64,000 nucleotides of DNA from Nocardia flavorosea (lineage in GTDB: Bacteria > Actinomycetota > Actinomycetes > Mycobacteriales > Mycobacteriaceae), in assembly GCF_015477805.1 (NCBI RefSeq), contig NZ_JADLQL010000006.1:124001-188000 (forward strand), in the 5' to 3' direction. Shown here piece by piece: positions 1 to 9,611 of this stretch. Position 1 is the first letter of the stretch. Each line of letters starts with the position of its first letter. The notes under the pieces are model-generated. The model was not told the origin of the DNA, searched no databases, and worked only from the letters and a program-made list of their open reading frames with translations. A program made the translations under genes and the position numbers.

Positions 1-54
1 GTGGGACCGGCCCGGCCGCATGGGCGACCGGGCCGGCCCCGCGTGACGGATGCC

Positions 55-480
55 TCAGGTCCGGGGCTGCCAGGTCGCGATCGCCCAGATCACCACGATG
101 TTCAGGGCGATGACCAGCGTCGACCACCAGGGGTAGTAGGGCAGCCAGAGGAAATTCGCCAGGATCGACAGTGCCGCGACGACGATCGCCAGCACCCGGC
201 CCCAGGTCGTTCCGGTCATCAGTCCGAGCGCGGCCACGATCAGGATGGCACCCAGGACGATATGGATCCAGCCCCAGGTGGTGATATCGAACTCGTAGAT
301 GTAGTCGACACCGACAACGAACAATTCGTCCCGGGCGACCGCGGCGATCCCCTCGAGCACCGAGAGCACGCCGACCGTCAGTAGCAGAATCGACGCGCCG
401 ATCGCGGCGCCGGCCGCGAAACCCTGCCGTAGCGGGCCACGGCCGGTTGTGTCGGTGGTGTATTGCGGTGCGGTGGTCAT
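55..480 (-). CDS. DUF7144-type four-helix membrane protein
   Basis: A 141-residue integral membrane protein with four hydrophobic segments (about residues 20-45, 68-88, 92-112 and 114-134) and a short polar N-terminus. The ATG at 480 is preferred over the GTG at 486 because an AAGGAG lies five bases upstream of it. It has a close paralogue in this window (30617-31066) sharing the motifs GWGWIHI or GWGWVHI, LMTG.TW and FLWLPYYP, which are typical of the DUF7144 family. No function is known for the family. The gene lies downstream of the SHOCT-domain gene on the same strand, about 40 bases away, so the two may be co-transcribed. Confidence 0.88.
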   Translation of the reverse strand: MTTAPQYTTDTTGRGPLRQGFAAGAAIGASILLLTVGVLSVLEGIAAVARDELFVVGVDYIYEFDITTWGWIHIVLGAILIVAALGLMTGTTWGRVLAIVVAALSILANFLWLPYYPWWSTLVIALNIVVIWAIATWQPRT

Positions 481-522
481 CTCCACTCCTTCCGAGCGCA
501 GTGATTACGTCGACTGTCGCGG

Positions 523-909
523 TCACCCCATGGCCTTGGCCTTGAGCCGCTCGAATTCTCCTTCGGTGATCGTGCCTTCGGTGAGCAGCCGTTTCGCGGC
601 GGCGATCTGCGCGGCCGGGTTGGTACCGGCAGTGCGCTGGATGTATTCCTGCTCCGCGGCCTGCATCTGCCGGACCTCGGCGACGGACCGCTGCGTCATA
701 CCTCGACCGCGGACGATCAGATAGACCAGCGAGGTCAGCAGCGGCAGCACGATCAGGAAAACCACCCAGACGGCTTTGACCCAGCCGGAGGTCTCCCGAT
801 CCCGGAAAAGGTCACCGATGATGTGGAACAGCAGCAGCAGGTACGCGATGAACGCGAAGCTCACCACGATCAGCCAGAGCGCTTCCCAGAAGGACACGGT
901 CCACCTCAC
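523..909 (-). CDS. PLDc_N/SHOCT-domain small membrane protein
   Basis: A 128-residue protein with two N-terminal transmembrane segments (about residues 8-30 and 42-66) resembling a PLDc_N module. A polar linker follows, and then a C-terminal SHOCT motif (AAKRLLTEGTITEGEFERLKAK). SHOCT domains are short oligomerisation modules common in actinobacterial membrane proteins. The GTG at 909 is used; a second GTG at 897, preceded by GAGGTGG, is equally plausible. It is transcribed away from the LuxR-type regulator and probably together with the DUF7144 gene below it. The specific role is unknown. Confidence 0.85.
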   Translation of the reverse strand: MRWTVSFWEALWLIVVSFAFIAYLLLLFHIIGDLFRDRETSGWVKAVWVVFLIVLPLLTSLVYLIVRGRGMTQRSVAEVRQMQAAEQEYIQRTAGTNPAAQIAAAKRLLTEGTITEGEFERLKAKAMG

Positions 910-1118
910 TTACCTCGGATCCAGTGGTCCCCACAGCGGGGATCCGGCCCACGGTATGGCGGCCCGGCCGGTGCGCGACTCACCCGATACGGATGAATAT
1001 TCCCGGATACGCCCTGGTAACAGGTTGGTTCACGGGCCGCTGAGGGTGCCCTGTGCTCAGGTAGGCTGCGGCCGAGTGCGTGCTAGTGCTGTTTCGGAAA
1101 TTTTCTTCGGGAGGCACC

Positions 1119-3749
1119 GTGACCGCTTCGCCAACACTGGATCCGACAGGCCGCCCGATATCGCGAGCCCGGCCCCGGTCCCATATCCCGGTGTTCCCCT
1201 TCGACCCGGTGTCCCGGCCGCGATTGCACGCCGGCCTGGACGCCGCGGTGGATCACCGCAACGGCGGAGTCCTGCTGGTCTGCGGCGCGGTGGGGGTCGG
1301 GAAAACGGTCGCCGTGGCGGACTGGGTGACAACGCATCTGCCGCGGTCGCATCCGGAGGCCCGGATCGCCTGGCTCACCGTCCGTGACCAGACCGCGCTG
1401 TGGCCGGAGCTGCGTGCCCGGCTGTGCGTGCCCGCCGCCGGATCCGGGCAGCCCGCCGCCGGGGTGGGCGAGGCCGAAGCCATCCTCGCCGCGCTCGCCG
1501 ACAGCGCGGACCCGGCCGTCGTGGTGATCGACGACGCCCACCTGATCACCGATCCGCTCGCCCTGGCGGGGCTGGAGTACTTCCTGCAGCATGCACCTCC
1601 GGCGGTGACCACCGTGCTGTGTGCCCGCTTCGATCCGCCTATCCGCTGGCATCTGCTGCAACTGCATTCCCGGCTGACCCGGTGGAGCGCGCAGGATCTC
1701 GCGCTCTCGCCCGCCGAGGCGTCCCGGCTGTGCGCGGGGCACGAATGCGTACTCGACGAACAGGGCCTGCACACTTTGATGGGTCTCACCGAGGGGTGGG
1801 CGGCACTGGTGCGGATCGCAGCGATCTATCTCACCGCCAGCGCGAGCGACAGCGCCGATGCGCTCACCGCGCTGGCCCGGCCGCCGCATGCGTTCGCCGA
1901 CCTGCTGGTGGGTGAACTGATCGATACGCTCTCCCCCGCGCTGCGGCAGTTCCTCACCTGCACCAGCGTTCCGGACGAGTTCACCGAACAACTCGCCGAC
2001 GATCTCGTCGGCGGCGGCGCCGCGCATCTGCTCTACGAACTCGACCGGATCAATTTCCCGATGACCTCACTGTCCCGCAGTGGAAAGGTCTGGTACTCCT
2101 ACCATCCGATGCTGCGGGCCTACTTCCTGGCGGAGGCCAATCGGCTGGGCCGCGATATGTGTGCCGATCTGCATCTGCGCAGCGCCCGCCGACTCACCGC
2201 GATCGGCGAATTGCAGGCAGCGCTGACGCATCTGCTCGCGATACCCGATCACCGTGAGCTGGGGTCGTTCCTGGCCGAGCACGCATTGGCTCTGATTTTC
2301 GCCGATCACGGCGAATCCCTTTTCGACGCGCTCGCCACCGCAGCGCCGGATGTGCTGACCGATCCGTTCCTGCGCCTGCTGCAGGCCACCGACGCGCTGC
2401 TGCACGGCAGCAGCGGTACCGCGCAGGCATACCGCGACAGCGCCCGCCTGCTCGCCGACGACGATCCGCATTCACTAGCCGGCCCGTACCGGCTGGAGGC
2501 CCTGACAGCGGCCGTGGATGCCGAGCTCGCGGTCGCGACCGGCGCCGAGTCCGATCCGGTCGTTTTCCCGGAGCGGATGCCGCCCGCCGACCGCCCTGAT
2601 CTGGACGGCTATCTGGCCGTCGCCACCGGGACCGCGCTCGCGCTGCGCGGTGAACTGGCCCGGGGCGAGGAACGGTTGCGGATCGCGCTGAGCCGCACCC
2701 GGTCCCGCTGCCATCCCCGGTTGCGCTTGATCGCGGTGACTCGGCTCGCCATCACCGCCGGCCTGGCCGGATCGATCACGACGATGCGTCAGCGCGCCGA
2801 GCGGGCCTGCGCTATCGCCCGCGATCACGATCTGCTGGATCTGCCGGAAACCGTGCACGCCACCGCACTCGAGGCCTACGGCGCTTATCTACAGGGCTCG
2901 GATCCGCATCCGGAGCAGATCCGGGTGCTGTGCGCCGAGCTCATCCGCCGCGACGGAACTCCCGGACCGGTGGCGGGTCGGTTACCGCATGTGGTCGGCA
3001 GCCTGCTCGACTGCCAATGCGGCGGTGACCCGGGCACCGCCGACCGGCTGCGGCGCAGTATCGGCCGGCTGCTCGATACCGACCCCGCACCCGTACTCGG
3101 TGGCGGCCTGGTGAGTGCGGCGGTGTGGGCGCTGCTGAGGGCCGGCGATACCGCGGCCGCCCGGCAGTTGACCGAACGGGCGCGCGCAGTACTGGGCCGG
3201 ATCCCCGACACCGTCCTGTCCACGGCCGCCCTGACCTCCGTCGCGGGTAACCATCACACGGTGATCGGCCAGGTGGAGCCCGTACTCGCGCCGTCCTCCG
3301 GCGCCCACCCCGTGGCCCGGCTCACCGGCTGGCTGCTGCATGCCCGCGCCCACCATCAGCTGGGCAACGATTCCAAAACCCGGGAGGCCGTGGACAACGC
3401 CCTGCGGATCGGCGCCACCCACCGGATCGCCCGGCCGTTCTTCGACGTTCCCGGCACCATCGACCTGCTCGACTATTACGCGGGCTGTTTCGGGCACTGC
3501 AGCGCCTTCGCCGACAGTGTGCGAGCCGGCCACCGGCCGCGGCGGCGGGTCCAGCATCCACCGCTCACGGCTACCGAACTGCGGATTCTGCAGCAGCTGC
3601 CGTCGGGCCGTACGACCCAGCACATCGCCGACGATCTCAGTGTCTCCATCAATACGGTGAAAACACATCTGCGTGGCATCTACGCGAAACTCGGCACTCG
3701 CTCCCGGATGGAGACGCTGCAGGAAGCACGGCGCAGCGGATTGCTCTGA
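1119..3749 (+). CDS. Large LuxR-family (LAL/MalT-like) transcriptional regulator
   Basis: An 876-residue STAND-type regulator. It has an N-terminal P-loop ATPase with Walker A GAVGVGKT (residues 56-63) and a Walker B-like VVVIDDAH. A long helical sensor and TPR-like middle follows, and then a C-terminal LuxR helix-turn-helix (LTATELRILQQL then SINTVKTHLRGIYAKL) in the last 60 residues. The reading frame is open from 1080, but the GTG at 1119 has a strong GGGAGG site five bases upstream and is the likely start. The family activates target promoters after ATP and inducer-driven multimerisation. The inducer here is unknown. The 65-residue gene just downstream is the most likely co-transcribed partner. 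Confidence 0.9.
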   Translation: MTASPTLDPTGRPISRARPRSHIPVFPFDPVSRPRLHAGLDAAVDHRNGGVLLVCGAVGVGKTVAVADWVTTHLPRSHPEARIAWLTVRDQTALWPELRARLCVPAAGSGQPAAGVGEAEAILAALADSADPAVVVIDDAHLITDPLALAGLEYFLQHAPPAVTTVLCARFDPPIRWHLLQLHSRLTRWSAQDLALSPAEASRLCAGHECVLDEQGLHTLMGLTEGWAALVRIAAIYLTASASDSADALTALARPPHAFADLLVGELIDTLSPALRQFLTCTSVPDEFTEQLADDLVGGGAAHLLYELDRINFPMTSLSRSGKVWYSYHPMLRAYFLAEANRLGRDMCADLHLRSARRLTAIGELQAALTHLLAIPDHRELGSFLAEHALALIFADHGESLFDALATAAPDVLTDPFLRLLQATDALLHGSSGTAQAYRDSARLLADDDPHSLAGPYRLEALTAAVDAELAVATGAESDPVVFPERMPPADRPDLDGYLAVATGTALALRGELARGEERLRIALSRTRSRCHPRLRLIAVTRLAITAGLAGSITTMRQRAERACAIARDHDLLDLPETVHATALEAYGAYLQGSDPHPEQIRVLCAELIRRDGTPGPVAGRLPHVVGSLLDCQCGGDPGTADRLRRSIGRLLDTDPAPVLGGGLVSAAVWALLRAGDTAAARQLTERARAVLGRIPDTVLSTAALTSVAGNHHTVIGQVEPVLAPSSGAHPVARLTGWLLHARAHHQLGNDSKTREAVDNALRIGATHRIARPFFDVPGTIDLLDYYAGCFGHCSAFADSVRAGHRPRRRVQHPPLTATELRILQQLPSGRTTQHIADDLSVSINTVKTHLRGIYAKLGTRSRMETLQEARRSGLL

Positions 3750-3869
3750 TCCCGTCCGAGCGTTTCACCCGGTGCGGACGATGCGCGGCGGCCACGCCGT
3801 GGGACACACTTCATTCCGACGCGGCGACACCTGCCGTCGCGTCCGGTCCGGACGAGGCAGGAGACGGCG

Positions 3870-4067
3870 ATGCGATACCAGTTCACCATCGACGGCGAAC
3901 TCTCCGAACGTGCGCTGGCCGCTTTTCCCGAACTCACCGGCGATCACACCCGCGGCACCACTGTGCTGGCGGGTCCGGTCACCGACCCGACGGGTATCCG
4001 CGCAATCCTGGCCCGTATCGACAATCTGGGTCTCACCGTGATCGAGATGCGGCGGCTACCCGATTGA
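3870..4067 (+). CDS. Conserved small actinobacterial protein (65 aa)
   Basis: A 65-residue soluble protein beginning MRYQFTIDGELSE, with an alternating beta/alpha pattern that looks like a single ferredoxin-like half: a strand, a helix, a strand around TTVLAGPV, a helix, and a final strand ending VIEMRRLP. AGGAGA sits seven bases upstream of the ATG. Similar small proteins occur beside LuxR-type regulators in actinobacteria, as I recall them. Function is unknown. It is 120 bases downstream of the LAL regulator and converges on the polysaccharide deacetylase gene. Confidence 0.75.
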   Translation: MRYQFTIDGELSERALAAFPELTGDHTRGTTVLAGPVTDPTGIRAILARIDNLGLTVIEMRRLPD

Positions 4068-4121
4068 GCGCGAGACGCCGCAAGGGACGGCACGCCCACG
4101 TGCAGCGGTGCGGGGAAGACA

Positions 4122-5135
4122 TCAATAGGTATGAGTCCGCTCGGACCAGCGTGGGTCGAGCCGATCCGCCGAGGCACGCGGGAACGAGATACGCCCGGGG
4201 TCGCCGTCGGAGGTATAGCGGCGGGCCGGTTCGGCCGCGAGTACGTCGAGCCAATAGGCGGAATCGAACGGTACCGCACCCAGCCCTGATCGGATCCGCG
4301 GCACCGCGCCGGGATCGACCGGACCGAACGGTGAAGGCGCGGGGTTCGCGCCGACCAGCATGACCGCAGCGAATCGGTAGGACGTTCCGTCCGAGGTACC
4401 GGCCAGCGCGAGGTCCGGATCGGCCGGGGCGCTGCCCAGCGGCAGCGCCATCGTGGTCACCGTGGTTCCCGGCGCCGCGGCGGTGATCGCCCGGACGTTC
4501 TGCGCCAGCTCCCGCTGCACGCCCGCGCCGTCCAGGCCGGCGAGATCGGGATGGCTCGCGGTATGCGCGCCGATCTCGTATCCGTGCTCGGCCAGCCAGG
4601 GCAGGGCGCGCGGATCGGCTTCGAACGGGTCGTTGTTGACGTAGAAGGTCGCGCGGGCCGGGAAGTCGGGGTGCTCGGCGGCGAACCGCTCCAGCACCCC
4701 GACCGCGCAGTCGGCGGCGGGAACCCCGTCCGCGGTGAACCGGAGCTGGCTGCCGGTGGAATCGTCGAAGGTGAGTACCACCGGATGTTTCCCGGCCGGA
4801 ATATCGATATTGCCGGTGATGTACTGCGCGGTGGTGATCGGGCGGTAGCCCTCGCGGTACAACCGTTCCAGTTCCGCGCGGAACTCGGCCGGGCTCTGAT
4901 CGTATTCACCGGCCGGAGCGGCAGTCACCTGGTGGTACATGAGGATCGGGACCTCACCCAGTTCGTCGGCGCCGACGGCCGCCGGATCCGGTGGCGCGAG
5001 CGGCGGGGCCACCGCGGACGTAATCGGCGCAGTGTCCGCCGCGGCGGGTTCGCCTGTTGCCCCACATGCGGTGGCCGCCGCGCAGATCAGCGCCGCCGCC
5101 ACCACCCGAACGCCTCTCTCCCGGTACCGCACCAT
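4122..5135 (-). CDS. Secreted polysaccharide deacetylase (NodB/CE4 family)
   Basis: A 337-residue exported protein. The signal region (charged start, then VVAAALICAAATAC) could be a weak lipobox with Cys near residue 25, followed by a Pro/Ala linker. The NodB domain follows. It carries the metal and catalytic motif 1 as TFDDS rather than TFDDG, and motif 2 as HTASHPDL, the H-x3-H zinc pair. CE4 enzymes remove acetyl groups from peptidoglycan or other extracellular glycans. The ATG at 5135 is chosen because it puts the hydrophobic segment at the N-terminus; an ATG at 5174 is possible. It is divergent from the glycoside-hydrolase-like gene at 5249. Confidence 0.85.
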   Translation of the reverse strand: MVRYRERGVRVVAAALICAAATACGATGEPAAADTAPITSAVAPPLAPPDPAAVGADELGEVPILMYHQVTAAPAGEYDQSPAEFRAELERLYREGYRPITTAQYITGNIDIPAGKHPVVLTFDDSTGSQLRFTADGVPAADCAVGVLERFAAEHPDFPARATFYVNNDPFEADPRALPWLAEHGYEIGAHTASHPDLAGLDGAGVQRELAQNVRAITAAAPGTTVTTMALPLGSAPADPDLALAGTSDGTSYRFAAVMLVGANPAPSPFGPVDPGAVPRIRSGLGAVPFDSAYWLDVLAAEPARRYTSDGDPGRISFPRASADRLDPRWSERTHTY

Positions 5136-5248
5136 CGCCCGGATATTACGTGCCGGCAACGATTTACGGTTCATCTCCGCGAAACAGATCGGCGCTGCCG
5201 GGGACTCGCCATAGTGGGCGGGAAGCTGTTCGTGGAAGTTGGTGTGTT

Positions 5249-6847
5249 GTGCTCGTGCGGGTCCGGCCCGTCGATCGAAAACGATCGGCAGCCCTGGTAG
5301 TCGGTGTTGTCGCGCTCGTCCTGCTGGTGTTCGCCGGGATCGGAGCCGGTCGTTCCCCGGCGCCCGAGCTTCCCCTCACCGGTCTCCCGCCGGGCCCCGT
5401 CGGCGCCGCGGCGCTGCGGGATCTGACCTTTCGGGTGGACGCCACCGGACACGATCCGCACGCCGTCGAGCTCACGGTGGACGGTTCGCCCGTCACCGGC
5501 CGGGTCGACGGCGATACCGTCATCTACCGTCCCGAAGGACTGTCCGACGGCGAGCACACCTTCACCGCCGAGATCCCGTCCGGCGGGGTGGCCGGTTGGC
5601 TGCGCGGCGGCCCGGGCACCGAGGCGACCTTCACCGTCGACACCGCCGCACCGGAACTGGAAGTGACCCAACCGGATACCGTCGCCTCCTACCGCGAACC
5701 GGTCACCGTGCGCGGGCGGGCGCCCGGCGCGGAATGGGTCTCGATCGGCGCGCATTCGGTGTCACCCGGCCCCGACGGCAGTTTCGTCAGCGAACTCCCG
5801 CACAGCCCCACCGGGTCGGAGGTGGTGGCGGTGGACGCGGCCGGCAACACCACCGCGCAGGCGCTCACCACCGGTATCGATCTACCCCGGATGCGGGCCG
5901 TGCACGTCACCGCACACGCCTGGTCATACGGTCCGATGCGCGAAGCCGTTCTCGATCTGGCCCGCCAGAAACGTATCGATACCGTGCAACTCGATATCAA
6001 GGACGAGGACGGCGTCGTCGGCTACGCCTCGACGGTGCCGCTGGCCCGCACGACCGGCGCCGCCACCCCCATCTACGAAGCGCGGGCGGCGCTACGGCAA
6101 CTCCACGATATGGGGGTGCAGGTGGTCGGCCGGATCGTCGCCTTCCGCGATCCCACGCTCGCCGAATGGGCCTGGCGGCACGGCCGCCCGGATTGGGTGG
6201 TGCAGAACCCGGCCGGACAACCCTACTCGAGCCACTACGGCGCGATCGCGTTCACCAATTTCGCCCATCCCGAGGTTCGCGACTACAACATCGCGCTTGC
6301 CGTCGAGGCCGCGGAACTGGGCTTCGACGGGATCATGTACGACTACGTCCGCCGCCCCGACGGCAGCCTGTCGAGTATGCGCTTCCCCGGACTGGCGGGC
6401 CCCGCCACCGAAGCTGTCGCCGGGTTCCTGGCGCAGAGCCGCGATCCGGTGCACGCGGCCGGCGCGCACCAGAGCGCCGCGGTCTACGGGATCGCCGCGA
6501 CCCGGCCCGGCCAGATCGCGCAGGATATCCGGCTCATCGCACCGCAGGTGGATTTCGTCGCACCGATGATCTACCCCTCGCACTGGGGTCCGGGCGAATA
6601 CGGTGTGGCGAATCCGAACGCACAGCCGTTCGATATCGTCGCCGCCTCCCTGCGTGATTTCCAGACCGTGACCAAAGGCACGGGCGCGACGGTGATCCCT
6701 TGGCTGCAGGATTTCAGTTTGGGCGTCGACTATGGGGACGCCCAGGTCAGGGCACAGATCGACGCGACCTACAAAGCCGGGATCGACAGTTTTTTCCTGT
6801 GGAGTCCGAGCGTGGAATATCACGGCGGCGCACTCGCCCCCGCCTGA
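5249..6847 (+). CDS. Exported putative glycoside hydrolase (DUF4015/GH13-like)
   Basis: A 532-residue protein with an N-terminal membrane anchor or signal segment (VVGVVALVLLVFAGIGAG). One or two immunoglobulin-like beta domains follow (about residues 40-200). The C-terminal barrel domain (about 215-530) carries the motifs TVQLDIKDEDG, VVGRIVAFRDPTLAEW, GFDGIMYDYVR and VDFVAPMIYPSHW, typical of the putative glycosyl hydrolase family DUF4015. GTG at 5249 with GGAAG ten bases upstream is the best start; the frame is open further upstream but overlaps the divergent deacetylase promoter. The pairing with a deacetylase suggests a shared envelope polysaccharide substrate, which is inference. Confidence 0.82.
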   Translation: MLVRVRPVDRKRSAALVVGVVALVLLVFAGIGAGRSPAPELPLTGLPPGPVGAAALRDLTFRVDATGHDPHAVELTVDGSPVTGRVDGDTVIYRPEGLSDGEHTFTAEIPSGGVAGWLRGGPGTEATFTVDTAAPELEVTQPDTVASYREPVTVRGRAPGAEWVSIGAHSVSPGPDGSFVSELPHSPTGSEVVAVDAAGNTTAQALTTGIDLPRMRAVHVTAHAWSYGPMREAVLDLARQKRIDTVQLDIKDEDGVVGYASTVPLARTTGAATPIYEARAALRQLHDMGVQVVGRIVAFRDPTLAEWAWRHGRPDWVVQNPAGQPYSSHYGAIAFTNFAHPEVRDYNIALAVEAAELGFDGIMYDYVRRPDGSLSSMRFPGLAGPATEAVAGFLAQSRDPVHAAGAHQSAAVYGIAATRPGQIAQDIRLIAPQVDFVAPMIYPSHWGPGEYGVANPNAQPFDIVAASLRDFQTVTKGTGATVIPWLQDFSLGVDYGDAQVRAQIDATYKAGIDSFFLWSPSVEYHGGALAPA

Positions 6848-6949
6848 TCGCGTAACGCCGCACGCCCCCGCGGCGACGTCTCCGGTGACGTAACGGCCCG
6901 TCGGGGGGCCAGTCCGTCCATTTGTCAGTTCTGGAATGGAGCATGGGAC

Positions 6950-8731
6950 ATGGCTTTCCGAAGTAGCTGGATTCTGCGATCATCCGGCGGGTTCGCCCGG
7001 CGATCCCGCGGCTGGTTCGCCCGGCACCGTATCGCCGCGGCGATCGCCGCACCCGCCGCCCTGGGTGTGGTGGCAGCGGTGGGCGCCGCCTATTCGGTGA
7101 CCGCACCCTCGCAGCAGGCGGATACGCAACTGAAGGCATCGGTCACCGAATGCCACGATATGGTCACCATCTCGGTCGCGGGCCGCGGGGACACTCCTCG
7201 GGAAGGCACCACGAAACTGCTGGTGGACGCGCACGGCAACCCGCTGCCCGCGGCGCTGTCGGGCGATCACAGCAGCGACTGGGTGGACCCGGTGGTCAAC
7301 GCCCCCGCCGATGATGTGGACCCCGGTTCCTACGCCGCGGTCTATATCGCCTACCCGGCGGATATGGCCACCTACGAGGAAGCGGTCACCTCCGGGGTCG
7401 CCAACACCCAGCAGGTGATGCGCGAGATCTCGCGGGCCTGCCCGGACACCCGCTTCGCGATCGTCGGCTACAGCGAGGGCGCCGATGTGGTGCGCCGGGT
7501 CGCCATGGAGATCGGGCATCAGGAACAGCAGGACGGCGGCTACGCGATCGTCGACCCGGACCGGGTCACCGGTGTGGTCATCCTCGCCGATTCCGGCCGC
7601 GCCGCGGGTGACGGCCCGTTCCCGGGCGCCGAGAACCCACACGGCAACCCGGACGGTTTCGACCAGGCGTATCAGAACGGGAAGAACCCGGTTCCCGGTC
7701 AAGGCGCGCTCCCCGATACGAGTGGTGATTTCGGCGCGCTGAACGGCAAGATCGCCTCGTTCTGCTCCGACGGCGACCTCACCTGCGCGGCACCGGAGAA
7801 CATCGCGCTGCTGCAACTGGTGGTCAATGTGGCGCGGCAGATGAATGTCGACGCGCTCGAGCGGGACGGGTTGACGCCGGCCACCGGTCAGGATGTCGCG
7901 GTCGTACTGAGCCGGGTCGCACTGCTCGCGCTCGCCGACATCCAGTCGCAGCCGAACTGGATGGCCAGTGACGAAACCTTCCTCGAGGTCCTGCTGCGGG
8001 TCTCCGAGCCGGGCTACGAACCCGGCGTCACTCCCCCGGCCGGCGAACAGCCCGCCGACTCGATCTCGACCGACGAGATGGCGCCGCTGGCCTACCTCCC
8101 GCAAAAGGTGCTCAACGAGATCATCGGGCTGATCGTGACCAACCAGAACACCATCCCGGTGATCCTGTCCGACCCCTACAACCTCACGCTGGGCCCGAAC
8201 GCCACCGGTCACCACTTCGACTACTGGCGCGATGCCGACCCGGCCAACGGCAAACCGCTGACCTCCGCCGAATACGCGGCGGCCTGGCTCACTCATCTCG
8301 CGAAGCAAGCCCAGGCGGGCGAACCGGTGGATACGAAGTCCACCCCCACCCCCGAAGATCTGGACGATGCCTACCGGGCCGCCGCGGCGACGACCACCGA
8401 ACAGCCGGCCGGGACCACCACATCGGTGCCGACCACCACCGGCACCGCCTCGGCTACGACCACGCCGGAAGAAACAAGCACCACGATGACACCGGAAGAG
8501 ACCACCACGACCACCACACCGCCGGCCGGCGAGCAGACGACGGTACCGCCCTCGTCGACGACGGAACCGCCGAGTTCGACGACTGCGCCCCCGAGTTCCG
8601 CACCCGCAACGAAGGTCGCCGCGCCGCCGTCCACCAGACCCACGACGACGGTACCCCCGGCCACCGAGACGACCACCACGGCAACACCGGCACCACCGGC
8701 GGGTGAATCGGTCGCCGAAACCACGCGCTGA
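6950..8731 (+). CDS. Cutinase-family secreted esterase with Thr/Pro-rich tail
   Basis: A 593-residue protein. It has a positively charged N-terminus and one hydrophobic segment (about residues 28-50), then an alpha/beta-hydrolase cutinase domain. The nucleophile motif GYSEG is at 173-177. The acid is probably the Asp in FCSDGDLTC and the base a His in GHHFDYW. The last 140 residues are rich in Thr, Pro and Ser and look like an extended, possibly glycosylated wall-spanning tail. Cutinase-like proteins of mycolate bacteria hydrolyse lipid esters or TAG outside the cell. At 593 residues it is more than twice the usual cutinase length, largely because of an insert and the tail. Confidence 0.88.
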   Translation: MAFRSSWILRSSGGFARRSRGWFARHRIAAAIAAPAALGVVAAVGAAYSVTAPSQQADTQLKASVTECHDMVTISVAGRGDTPREGTTKLLVDAHGNPLPAALSGDHSSDWVDPVVNAPADDVDPGSYAAVYIAYPADMATYEEAVTSGVANTQQVMREISRACPDTRFAIVGYSEGADVVRRVAMEIGHQEQQDGGYAIVDPDRVTGVVILADSGRAAGDGPFPGAENPHGNPDGFDQAYQNGKNPVPGQGALPDTSGDFGALNGKIASFCSDGDLTCAAPENIALLQLVVNVARQMNVDALERDGLTPATGQDVAVVLSRVALLALADIQSQPNWMASDETFLEVLLRVSEPGYEPGVTPPAGEQPADSISTDEMAPLAYLPQKVLNEIIGLIVTNQNTIPVILSDPYNLTLGPNATGHHFDYWRDADPANGKPLTSAEYAAAWLTHLAKQAQAGEPVDTKSTPTPEDLDDAYRAAAATTTEQPAGTTTSVPTTTGTASATTTPEETSTTMTPEETTTTTTPPAGEQTTVPPSSTTEPPSSTTAPPSSAPATKVAAPPSTRPTTTVPPATETTTTATPAPPAGESVAETTR

Positions 8732-9017
8732 GCGGCGGGTTCCGTACCATCCAGGAGCCGGGACGGCAGGTCACGGCTTCCTGGGGCGCGCGCCGACCCG
8801 TCGGCGGGAACAACCGACCGGTCCGGCCTCCGTCACCGTCGCGCTCTGTCTCGCCCGGGCGGCATCGGCGAATACGTGCAGGGCCTGACAGTGCGGAAAA
8901 TGGTCGAACCCGGCAAGCGATTGTTCCGGTCGAGTCGCTGACCGGTCACCGGGCGATCCCGGCGGAACCGCCGGGTACGGCTCCCGCCGTTTGTCCCGGA
9001 TCGGCGAAGATACCCTT

Positions 9018-9512
9018 ATGACCGTCTCCGCACAGGACCTCACCTACCTTCGCCGTTGCATCGAACTCGCCCGTGAAGCACTGGCCGTCGGCGACGAACC
9101 GTTCGGCTCCGTCCTGGTCGCCGCCGATGGCACAGTGCTCTTCGAGGACCGGAACCGGGTGAACAGCGGTGACGCGACCCGGCATCCGGAATTCGCGATA
9201 TCCCGCTGGGCCGCCGGGCAGCTGCCTCCGGAACAACGCGCCGCCGCCACCGTCTACACCTCCGGGGAGCATTGCCCGATGTGCTCCGCGAGCCATGGCT
9301 GGGCCGGGTTGGGACGCATCGTCTACATCACCTCCGGCAGTCAGTTCCGGGCTTGGCTGCGCGAATGGGATGTTCCCGCGGCACCGGTCGCCTCGCTACC
9401 GATCGGCGAGATCGTCCCGGGCGTGGTCACCGACGGGCCGGTCGACGAACTGGCCGGGGAGGTTCGAGAGCTCTACCGCGCCTGCTTCGCCCCGAGCGGC
9501 AGCACGAGCTGA
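9018..9512 (+). CDS. Nucleoside/cytidine deaminase-like zinc enzyme
   Basis: A 164-residue CDA-fold deaminase. The zinc and catalytic residues are visible as RHPEF (His plus the proton-shuttling Glu; the usual HAE is HPE here) and EHCPMCSASH (the two zinc Cys). Family members deaminate free bases, nucleosides or tRNA adenosine; the substrate cannot be told from sequence. ATG at 9018 is preferred because the following sequence (SAQDLTYLRRCIELA) is the usual N-terminal helix; an upstream ATG-equivalent at 8991 would add nine residues. It converges on the padR-type gene. Confidence 0.85.
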   Translation: MTVSAQDLTYLRRCIELAREALAVGDEPFGSVLVAADGTVLFEDRNRVNSGDATRHPEFAISRWAAGQLPPEQRAAATVYTSGEHCPMCSASHGWAGLGRIVYITSGSQFRAWLREWDVPAAPVASLPIGEIVPGVVTDGPVDELAGEVRELYRACFAPSGSTS

Positions 9513-9611
9513 CCTCGGCCACCTGATCCGGCCGCAACGCCCTTGGACCGACGACGAATGGGTGGGCCGGTTCGGAGATCTCGCGATGAATACGAGCAGC
9601 CGGTGGAGTGC

